Source: Betaproteobacteria bacterium (GTDB lineage Bacteria; Pseudomonadota; Gammaproteobacteria; Burkholderiales; Rhodocyclaceae). From it: a stretch of 64,000 bases of DNA. The number at the start of each line of letters is the position of its first letter. The stretch's first letter is position 1. The translations under genes were made by a program, and so were the position numbers. This document shows, piece after piece, positions 56,889 through 64,000 of this stretch. The notes beneath the pieces are model-generated. The model saw only the letters and a program-made list of their open reading frames with translations. It had not been told where the DNA came from and made no database searches. Location: contig JADIYD010000001.1 in the NCBI GenBank assembly GCA_016705475.1, positions 62,001 to 126,000 on the forward strand. Direction: 5' to 3'.

Positions 56889-57710
56889 ATGGACCCGATT
56901 CTTCTCCTCAAAGCCCTCATTCTCGGCGTCGTCGAAGGGCTGACCGAATTTCTGCCGGTTTCGTCGACCGGCCATCTGATCATCGTCGGCAGCCTGCTCG
57001 GCTACACGGACGACCAGAGCAAGGTCTTCAAGATCGTCATCCAGCTCGGCGCCATCCTTGCCGTCTGCTGGGATTTCCGCGAGCGCATCGGCAAGGCGCT
57101 GGGCGGGCTGGGCAACGACCCGGTGCAACAGCGCTTCGCCGGCCTGCTGATTGTCGGCTTCCTGCCGGCGGCCATCCTCGGGCTGCTTTTTCACGGCACG
57201 ATCAAGACCTATCTGTTCAACCCGCTGACCGTCGCCGGTGCGCTGATTGTCGGCGGCCTGCTCATCCTCTACATCGAACGCAAGGCCTACCATCCCCGTG
57301 TCGACAACATTGATGCGATGCGCTGGACTGATGCCCTGAAAGTCGGCTTCGCGCAGGCGATGGCGATGTTCCCCGGGGTTTCGCGTTCGGGCGCGACGAT
57401 CATGGGCGGATTGATCTTCGGCCTGTCGCGCAAAACAGCGACCGAGTTCTCCTTCTTTCTGGCCATCCCGACGATGTTCGCGGCCACCATCTACGACGTC
57501 TACAAAAACTGGTCCCTGCTTCACGCCGCCGACCTGCCGGTGTTCGCTGTCGGCTTCGTCGCCTCCTTCGTCGCCGCAATGCTGACCGTCAAGGCGCTGC
57601 TGCGTTATGTCTCGAATCACGACTTCACCGTGTTCGCGTGGTATCGCATCGCCTTCGGCATCATCGTGCTGGCGACTGCGCAGGCCGGCTGGGTCGAATG
57701 GGCGGCCTGA
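56889..57710 (+). CDS. uppP: Undecaprenyl-diphosphatase (UppP/BacA)
   Basis: The product is 273 residues with about eight membrane segments. Catalytic motifs: GVVEGLTEFLPVSSTGHL and AMFPGVSRSGATIMGGL. It recycles undecaprenyl phosphate for peptidoglycan and LPS synthesis and can confer bacitracin resistance. The stop overlaps the next start by 13 nt. Confidence 0.96.
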   Translation: MDPILLLKALILGVVEGLTEFLPVSSTGHLIIVGSLLGYTDDQSKVFKIVIQLGAILAVCWDFRERIGKALGGLGNDPVQQRFAGLLIVGFLPAAILGLLFHGTIKTYLFNPLTVAGALIVGGLLILYIERKAYHPRVDNIDAMRWTDALKVGFAQAMAMFPGVSRSGATIMGGLIFGLSRKTATEFSFFLAIPTMFAATIYDVYKNWSLLHAADLPVFAVGFVASFVAAMLTVKALLRYVSNHDFTVFAWYRIAFGIIVLATAQAGWVEWAA

Positions 57711-58264
57711 TCGTCTATCTGCACGGCTTCTGTTCGTCGCCAGCCGCATGGAAATCGCAGCTGCTGGCTGAGGAAATGGCGCGGCGCGGCATGGCGGCGC
57801 AGTTTATCTGCCCGCAACTGTCGTGGGTGCCCGATGAGGCGGTGGCCAGCGTCAGCCGCCTGATCGAACAGGCCGGCGGGCCGGTCACCCTGATCGGCAG
57901 TTCGCTGGGCGGGCATTACGCCAACCACTTGGCGGAAAAATTCGACCTGAAGGCCGTGCTGATTAATCCTGCTGCGGTCGACCGTCTGGATTTGGCCAGA
58001 TTCGTCGGCGATCACGCTAACTTCCACACAGGCGAGCGATTCACCTTCACCGAAGCCCACGCTGCCCAATTGCAGGCCCAGGTTCGCCAGCCGACGCCCG
58101 AGCGTTACTGGCTGCTCGCGGAAACCGGCGACGAGGTGCTGGATTACCGGCAGGCCGTGGATTTCTACGCCGGCTGCCGGCAGACAGTGTTGCCGGGCGG
58201 CGACCACGGCTTCACGCAATTTCCCGGCTTCGTGCCGCAAATCATTGAATACGCTGGGCTATAA
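57698..58264 (+). CDS. YqiA/YcfP-like alpha/beta-hydrolase
   Basis: The product is 188 residues. LIVYLHGFCSSP is the oxyanion-side loop, GSSLGGHYA the nucleophile elbow and GGDHGFTQF the catalytic-histidine end, as in esterase YqiA. It begins inside the end of uppP. A core-only repeat match lies in it near 57970 (PAAVDRL). Confidence 0.85.
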   Translation: MGGLIVYLHGFCSSPAAWKSQLLAEEMARRGMAAQFICPQLSWVPDEAVASVSRLIEQAGGPVTLIGSSLGGHYANHLAEKFDLKAVLINPAAVDRLDLARFVGDHANFHTGERFTFTEAHAAQLQAQVRQPTPERYWLLAETGDEVLDYRQAVDFYAGCRQTVLPGGDHGFTQFPGFVPQIIEYAGL

Positions 58265-58271
58265 TCCGTCG

Positions 58272-60174
58272 ATGAATGTATTGTTTGAAGAAGATGGCGG
58301 CTTCAAGGCCGGCAGCATCATGGCTGACAACGACAGTTCGTTGCAGGTCGAAATGCCGAGCGGCAAGCGCAGCAAAATCAAGGCCGCAACGGTGTTGCTG
58401 CGTTTCGAGAAGCCGTCGGCGGCTGCCTTGCTCGATCAGGCCACGCCGCTGGCCGAAGAAATCGAAGCAGAATTCCTCTGGGAGTGCGTGAACGATGGCG
58501 AATTTTCGTTTCTGGATTTTGCCCGTGATTACTACGGACACGAGCCCAGCCCGCTCGAAGCGACGGCGGTGCTGCTTGCCGTGCACGCCGCGCCCGTCTA
58601 TTTCCACCGCAAAGGCAAGGGCCGCTTCCGCAAGGCGCCTGCCGACATTCTCGCAGCTGCTCTGGCCAGTCTTGAAAAAAAGCGTCAGCAAGCGCTCGCG
58701 ATGGAAGGCTGGATCGGCGAGCTGAAGGAATTCCGCCTGCCGCCGGAAATCGGCGCGCTGACCGATGCCCTGCTCTACGCGCCGGATCGCAACAAACCCG
58801 AAACCAAGGCTTTCGAAACCGCCTGCGCCGAAACCGGCCTGACGGCAGCGCAGATGCTTTTCAAATGCGGTGCCATCAAGTCGCCGTATTTCCTGCACTA
58901 TCGTCGCTTCCTGCACGAACAGTTCCCCAAGGGCGTGGGCTTTCCGGCGCTTGAGGCGCCGAAGCTGCCGCGTGATTTGCCGCGCGCTGACGTCCGTGCC
59001 TTCTCGATCGACGACGCCAACACCACCGAAATCGACGATGCGCTGTCGGTCGTCAAACTGCCCGGCATCGGTTCGCGCATCGGCATCCACATCGCGGCGC
59101 CGGGTCTCGCCATCGAGCACGGCTCGCCGCTCGACGGCATCGCCCGCGCCCGGTTATCCACGGTCTACATGCCCGGCAACAAGATCACCATGCTGCCCGA
59201 CGCCGTGGTCCAGAACTACACGCTGGCCGGCGGTAGCAACTGTCCGGCCGTGTCGCTCTATCTGACGGTCAATGACTCGCTCGAAATTCTCAGCCACGAA
59301 TCACGGCTGGAAATGGTGCACATCGCCGCCAACTTGCGCCACCACGAAATCGAACCGTGGTTCAACGCCGAAACCATCAATGGCCCGCTGCCCGACCAGC
59401 CGTTCAAGGATGAACTGGTGCACCTCTGGCACTTTGCCAACGCCTGCGAAGGCCGGCGCGGCAAGCCGTCGGCGATGCAGGGCATCAACGATTACAACTT
59501 TGAAATCGGTGGTGATCTGGCCGATCCGGATAGTTGCACCGTCGAGATTTCCGAGCGCAAGCGCGGCAGCCCGCTCGACAAGCTGGTCGCCGAACTCATG
59601 ATCGTCGCCAATTCGACCTGGGGCGGCCTGCTCGCCGAGAAGAACATCGCCTGCCTGTACCGCGCCCAGACGCAGGGCAAGGTCCGCATGACGACCTCGC
59701 CGCTGCCGCACGAAGGCCTCGGTGTGCCGCAGTATGCGTGGATGACCTCGCCGCTGCGCCGGTACTGCGACATGGTCAATCAATGGCAGCTGATCGCCTG
59801 TTTGAAGGGAGAAACGCCGGCGTTTTGCGCAGAAGTCGGCCGAATTGTTCGGCGCCATGCGCGATTTTGAGCTGACTTACGCCGCCTACGCCGATTTTCA
59901 GCGTCAGATGGAGCGTTATTGGTGCCTGCGCTGGATCCAGCAGAACGGTTTGAGCGAAATCGAGGCCACTGTGCGCCGCGAGCAGAGCGTCAAGCTCGAT
60001 CATCTGCCCTTGCTGCTCCGCGTGCCTTCCCTGCCGACCGACCTGGTCGCCGGGCAGCGCGTGCGTCTGGCCATCGAGAATCTGGATTTGCTGGCGCCGG
60101 AAGTCAGTTGCCGATTCGTGAGCCTGCTGGGTGAGGGCGATCTGGCCGAGGCCACGGAGGACGAGGAGCAGTGA
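58272..60174 (+). CDS. RNase II/R-family exoribonuclease, frameshifted
   Basis: The first frame (MNVLFEEDGGFKAGSIM at 58272) contains the RNB catalytic block SIDDANTTEIDDALS. The frame breaks at TTTT 59823-59826: three T would give ETPAFAQKSAELFGAMRDFEL, which continues to 60174 with the C-terminal S1-like region. The joined product is about 633 residues. It is shorter than classical RNase R and resembles the RNB-domain VacB-like proteins of betaproteobacteria. The single homopolymer indel is more likely an error than a mutation. It is coupled to the tonB-like gene. Confidence 0.85.
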
Positions 60175-61064
60175 CAGGTAAGCGTGTCCTGCCCGTTTCC
60201 CGGGCGGCGAAGCAGGATCGCCGCTTGTGGTTCGCGCTGGGCATCTCGCTCGGTATTCATGCCCTGTTGCTGACGCTGCATTTCCAGTTTCCGGAACGTT
60301 CGCAAGCGTTCCGCGAAAAGGCCATGGACATCATCCTGGTCAATGCCAAATCGTCGCGCAAGCCCACGGATGCCCAGGCGCTGGCGCAGTCCAATCTGGA
60401 TGGCGGCGGCAATACCGACGAGAACAGGCGGGCCAAGACGCCCTTGCCGCCTTCGCCGCAAAAGAACGATGGCGATGCCATCCAGCAGATGCAACGCCGA
60501 GTGCAGGAACTTGAAGCGGCTCAGCAGCGACTGCTCACGCAGGCCAAAAATTTGCGCAGCGTTGCTGCCGCAACGACAGCCAGCGAGCAACCGTCACCGG
60601 TGGTGCCCAGCGTCAGCGGGCTCGACCTCGCTGAGTCGGCCCGGGCCATGGCCCGTCTCGAGGGCGAGATCAGCAAGACGGCGGATGAATACAGCAAAAA
60701 GCCGCGCAAGAAGTTTGTCGGTGCGCGCACCGAGGAATATGGTCTGGCGGCCTATCTCGATGGCTGGAAGCAGAAGATCGAGCGCATCGGGACGCTCAAC
60801 TATCCGCCCGAAGCGCGCGGCAAACTCTATGGCGCAGTCGTGATTTTTGTCGAATTGCGCGCCGAGGACGGCAGCCTGTACAGCGCGGAGATTTCGCGTT
60901 CATCGGGGCACAAGGTTCTCGATCAGGCCGCCCTGCGCATTCTCAGGATGTCGGCGCCATTCGGTGCCATTCCGTTGGAGGCGCTGGGCGGAGCAACGGT
61001 ACTGTCCTTCGCCAGAACCTGGTATTTCACGCAGGGCGATGCCCTCAATACGGCCAGCAAATGA
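60171..61064 (+). CDS. TonB-family energy transducer
   Basis: The product is 297 residues from a GTG that overlaps the previous stop. One N-terminal membrane segment (about 19-38) is followed by a long helical periplasmic region and a C-terminal TonB domain (about 205-285; YPPEARGKLYGAVVIFVELR, SSGHKVLDQAALRILRMSAPF). It lacks the usual Pro-rich X-Pro spacer, and ExbBD are not adjacent, so it may serve a role other than siderophore uptake. Confidence 0.8.
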   Translation: MTGKRVLPVSRAAKQDRRLWFALGISLGIHALLLTLHFQFPERSQAFREKAMDIILVNAKSSRKPTDAQALAQSNLDGGGNTDENRRAKTPLPPSPQKNDGDAIQQMQRRVQELEAAQQRLLTQAKNLRSVAAATTASEQPSPVVPSVSGLDLAESARAMARLEGEISKTADEYSKKPRKKFVGARTEEYGLAAYLDGWKQKIERIGTLNYPPEARGKLYGAVVIFVELRAEDGSLYSAEISRSSGHKVLDQAALRILRMSAPFGAIPLEALGGATVLSFARTWYFTQGDALNTASK

Positions 61065-61885
61065 GCGACCTCTACGCAGTTTTCGGCAATCCGATTGCCC
61101 ATTCCAAATCCCCGGCCATCCATGCGGCTTTTGCCGTAGCAAGTGGGCAGGATTTGATCTACGAAGCGCGGCTTGCTCCGGTCGACGGCTTTAAACGGGC
61201 TATTTCGGACTTCGTTGCGGCTGGGGGCAAGGGCGCGAATGTCACCGTGCCTTTCAAGGAAGACGCTTTTCGCTTGGCAACTCGCCTGTCCGAGCGCGCG
61301 GCGCGGGCCGGCGCGGTCAATACGCTGGCGTTCAACGGAACAGAAGTCTTCGGCGACAACACCGATGGTGCCGGGCTGGTTCGCGACATCACGCACAACC
61401 TCGGCTTTGCGTTGGCCGGCAAACGCATTTTGCTGCTCGGTGCCGGCGGAGCTTCGCGTGGGGTGATCGCACCGCTTCTGGCTGAAAACCCGAGTTCGTT
61501 ATTCATCGCCAACCGCAGTGCCGACAAGGCCATCGCGTTGGCTGTCTCGTTTGCCGACATTGCTGCGGTCGACGCCGGAAATTTCGCAAAAACAGCAGGC
61601 TACTGCTTCGATCTGGTTGTCAACGCTACCTCAGCAAGCCTTTCTGGCGAGAGTTTGCCACTGCCGGCCGGCATTTTTGCGCCCGATTCGCTGGCCTACG
61701 ACATGATGTACGGCAAAGGGGAAACGCCTTTTCTCGCGCTGGCTCGCGAACAGGGGGCTGGGCAACGGGCTGACGGGCTCGGCATGCTGGTCGAGCAGGC
61801 GGCCGAGGCCTTTTTTGTCTGGCGTGGTGTGCGACCGGCAACCGCTCAGGTGCTGGCTGACCTGAGAGCCAAACTGCTCGCATGA
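61061..61885 (+). CDS. aroE: Shikimate dehydrogenase AroE
   Basis: The product is 274 residues: FGNPIAHSKSPAIHAAFA, GGKGANVTVPFKEDAF with the catalytic lysine, FGDNTDGAGLVRD, LLGAGGASRGVIAPL (NADP site) and ANRSADKA. It starts over the previous stop. A degenerate core-only copy of the repeat (61560-61575) lies in a loop (IAAVDAGNF). Confidence 0.95.
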   Translation: MSDLYAVFGNPIAHSKSPAIHAAFAVASGQDLIYEARLAPVDGFKRAISDFVAAGGKGANVTVPFKEDAFRLATRLSERAARAGAVNTLAFNGTEVFGDNTDGAGLVRDITHNLGFALAGKRILLLGAGGASRGVIAPLLAENPSSLFIANRSADKAIALAVSFADIAAVDAGNFAKTAGYCFDLVVNATSASLSGESLPLPAGIFAPDSLAYDMMYGKGETPFLALAREQGAGQRADGLGMLVEQAAEAFFVWRGVRPATAQVLADLRAKLLA

Positions 61886-62577
61886 GCGTCGTCGGCCGCT
61901 GGCTTAAATGGGCCGCGCTGGCTCTGGTCGGTCTGTTTCTGGTCTGGCAGCTGTGGCTGCTTGGCTGGGTACTGTTCTGGGGCTGGGTCAATCCCGGCGA
62001 AACCCGTTTCATGGAAATTCGCCTGACCGAATTGCGCCAGAAGGTGCCGGAGGCCCAGCTCAAAAAACAGTGGGTGCCGTACGAGCGGATTTCGATTCAT
62101 CTCAAGCGCGCCATCATCTCGGCCGAAGATGCCAAGTTCGTCGATCATGAAGGCTTCGACTGGGAAGGGATGCAGAAAGCGCTGGAAAAGAACCAGAAGA
62201 AGGGACGGTTCGCAGCCGGCGGTTCGACTATCAGCCAGCAACTGGCGAAAAATCTGTTCCTGACACCGACCAAGTCCTATTTCCGCAAGGCCGAAGAGGC
62301 AATCATCACGCTCATGCTGGAAAACTTGTGGAGCAAGCGGCGAATTCTCGAGGTATACCTCAACGTGATTGAGTGGGGCAACGGCGTCTTTGGCGCCGAA
62401 GCGGCCGCCCGACACTACTACAACGCCAGCGCCGCCCAACTGGGGCCGGAACAGGCGGCGCGGCTGGCTGGCATGGTGCCGAATCCGCGTTACTACGATC
62501 GCAATCGCAATGCGCCGGGATTGGGGCGCAAGACGGCGATCATTTTGGGCCGGATGCCGGGTGCCGAGGTGCCGTGA
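61882..62577 (+). CDS. mtgA: Monofunctional biosynthetic peptidoglycan transglycosylase
   Basis: The product is 231 residues of GT51: an N-terminal anchor, then ISAEDAKFVDHEGFDW (catalytic Glu), GGSTISQQLAKNLFL and KRRILEVYLNVIEWG. It polymerises lipid II glycan chains. Coupled to aroE by an ATGA overlap. Confidence 0.95.
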   Translation: MSVVGRWLKWAALALVGLFLVWQLWLLGWVLFWGWVNPGETRFMEIRLTELRQKVPEAQLKKQWVPYERISIHLKRAIISAEDAKFVDHEGFDWEGMQKALEKNQKKGRFAAGGSTISQQLAKNLFLTPTKSYFRKAEEAIITLMLENLWSKRRILEVYLNVIEWGNGVFGAEAAARHYYNASAAQLGPEQAARLAGMVPNPRYYDRNRNAPGLGRKTAIILGRMPGAEVP

Positions 62578-62671
62578 AAAATTGCCGGAATAGGGGCTTT
62601 TCGCAGTAATTTTGTCGGAACCCGATGCTTCGCCGGGTGCTAAAATGCCCCACCTTTTGCGGCGCCGCACC

Positions 62672-64000
62672 ATGAGCGAAGAAGCCCAGCTGACCGATAC
62701 CGAAGACTTGCAGGAGCGCCTCGCCGAGGTGCAGACCCTGCTCGCCCGGCACAAGCTGGTCGAGGAACTGGTGCACCGGCAGGAAGGTCCGCGCCATGAT
62801 CTGGTCGAGGACATGGTGCACAAGCAGCACCTGAACGCGCTGCAAGCCAGGCTGGACCCGATGCACCCGGCCGACATCGCCTACGTTCTTGAAGCCTTGC
62901 CGCAGGACGAGCGCCTGATTGTCTGGGGGCTGGTCCATCCGGAGCTCGAAGGCGAAATCCTGCTCGAGGTTTCCGACGCGGTTCGGGAAACGCTGATCGA
63001 CTCGATGGAGCGCACCGAGCTGGTCGCTGCCGCGGAAACGCTCGATGCCGACGAACTGGCCGACCTCGCACCCGACTTGCCGCAAGGCGTTATCGACGAC
63101 GTTTTCCGGGGATTGCCGATCGAAGAGCGCGAGCAGTTACGCGCCGCGATGTCGTACCCCGAAGAGTCGGTCGGTTCGATCATGGACTTCGACATGGTCA
63201 CCGTCCGTGAGGATGTCTCGCTTGAAGTCGTGCTGCGTTATCTGCGCCGTTTCGACGAACTTCCCGACCATACCGACCAGCTTTTCGTGGTGGACCGCGA
63301 CGAACACCTCAAAGGCGTTCTGCCGCTCAACATCCTGCTGGTCAATGAGGTCGATGTCGACGTCGCGACGCTGATGCAGACCGATTTCGTCGAGTTCGAA
63401 CCCGACGACCTCGCCGAAGAGGCCGCCAAGGCCTTCGAACGTTATGACCTCGTCTCGGCGCCGGTGCTGGACCCGGAGGGCAGGCTGGTTGGCCGGGTGA
63501 CGGTTAACGAGGTGGTGGACTACATCCGCGAAGAAGCAGAGCACGAACAGCTGGCCCAGGCCGGTCTGCGTGAAGGGGAAGATATTTTTGCCTCGGTCTG
63601 GGACTCGGTGAAAAACCGCTGGGCCTGGCTGGCGGTCAATCTGATAACCGCATTTATCGCATCCCGGGTGATCGGTGCTTTCGAGGACTCCATCGAAAAG
63701 CTCGTGGCGCTTGCTGCGCTCATGCCGATTGTGGCCGGGATTGGCGGCAACTCCGGCAATCAGACGATCACCATGATCGTCCGCGCCATCGCCATGGGGC
63801 AGGTTCAGCCTGATGCCATGCGCCGCCTGTTGCGCAAGGAGCTGGGTGTGGCGACGATCAATGGCCTGATCTGGGGCAGCCTGCTCGGCATTGCCGCGTG
63901 GTGGCTTTACGGCAGCCTCATGCTGGGGCTGGTCATGACCTCGGCGATGACGCTCAACCTGTTGCTGGCAGCATCGGCCGGCGTCGGCATTCCGCTGCTG
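62672..64000 (+). CDS. mgtE: Magnesium transporter MgtE (cut by window edge)
   Basis: The visible 443 residues contain the cytoplasmic N domain (repeated H-P-A-D-I, LEALPQDE) and two CBS domains (about 165-285; SYPEESVGSIMDFDMVTVRE). The first membrane helices follow, with the channel motif PIVAGIGGNSGNQTI. The C-terminal helices lie beyond the window. An in-frame ATG at 62645 would add nine residues; neither start has a strong ribosome binding site. Confidence 0.93.
   Translation, partial: MSEEAQLTDTEDLQERLAEVQTLLARHKLVEELVHRQEGPRHDLVEDMVHKQHLNALQARLDPMHPADIAYVLEALPQDERLIVWGLVHPELEGEILLEVSDAVRETLIDSMERTELVAAAETLDADELADLAPDLPQGVIDDVFRGLPIEEREQLRAAMSYPEESVGSIMDFDMVTVREDVSLEVVLRYLRRFDELPDHTDQLFVVDRDEHLKGVLPLNILLVNEVDVDVATLMQTDFVEFEPDDLAEEAAKAFERYDLVSAPVLDPEGRLVGRVTVNEVVDYIREEAEHEQLAQAGLREGEDIFASVWDSVKNRWAWLAVNLITAFIASRVIGAFEDSIEKLVALAALMPIVAGIGGNSGNQTITMIVRAIAMGQVQPDAMRRLLRKELGVATINGLIWGSLLGIAAWWLYGSLMLGLVMTSAMTLNLLLAASAGVGIPLL

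Overview
The window is a high-GC chromosomal segment of a betaproteobacterium. It most resembles Rhodocyclales / Azonexaceae (Dechloromonas or Azonexus type); that placement comes from gene content and family resemblance, not from a marker-gene comparison. It is almost entirely coding, and no rRNA, tRNA, CRISPR array, prophage or complete insertion sequence was recognised.

Layout: (1) 1-6254, minus strand: a complete cytochrome c maturation operon ccmABCDEFGHI, translationally coupled through repeated ATGA overlaps; ccmI is cut by the window edge and ccmB and ccmF carry single-base frameshifts. (2) 6378-11402: a very large CBS-PAS-GAF-GGDEF-EAL protein ending in a CZB-type zinc-binding domain. 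(3) 11422-22052: the accessory end of a [NiFe]-hydrogenase cluster: a rubredoxin (HoxR) remnant, hupK/hoxV, hypA, hypB, hypF, a HybE/HupJ-like gene, hypC, hypD, a 580-bp non-coding inverted repeat, hypE and hypX. The hydrogenase structural genes are not here. (4) 22272-30203: nhaA, a J-domain protein, a lipoprotein, an EEP-family hydrolase, an AAA+ ATPase, a MIP18 / NnrS-like / hemerythrin operon, and a decayed nikR followed by an intact NiCoT nickel permease. (5) 30400-45639: maeB, mpl, a nucleotidyltransferase-like gene, aroQ-accB-accC-prmA, a zinc-ribbon membrane protein interrupted by a 172-nt almost pure G tract, a PfkB-family sugar kinase, olsB-olsA (ornithine lipids), apaH, glmS and a UDP-sugar epimerase. 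(6) 45795-54673: waaC-waaA, tolC, rhodanese, a Pcm-like methyltransferase, tetR with a perfect palindromic operator, an unusual alpha-carbonic anhydrase, and a TPP riboswitch with thiC. (7) 54803-64000: an AT-richer Mrr endonuclease gene, a Spy/CpxP-like protein, a cysteine-cluster protein, uppP, a YqiA-like esterase, an RNase II/R family gene, tonB-like, aroE, mtgA and mgtE (cut by the edge).

The most striking signal that the genes do not explain is a dispersed element of about 38 bp. It has a core TTGCTGCGGTCAACCGG followed by two A/T tracts spaced about one helical turn apart. I see eleven full copies and at least eight core-only copies on both strands, some in frame inside genes (hypF twice, hypX, waaA) and some directly after terminators. 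The layout resembles Pasteurellaceae DNA uptake signal sequences, and I propose it as a candidate uptake sequence or an RPE-like element.

Caution: ccmF, ccmB (twice), nhaA, thiC and the RNase gene each contain single-base indels, mostly in short homopolymers, and the G tract also breaks a reading frame. These are more likely sequencing or assembly errors than real gene loss. By contrast, the nikR and hoxR remnants carry larger losses and look like real decay.
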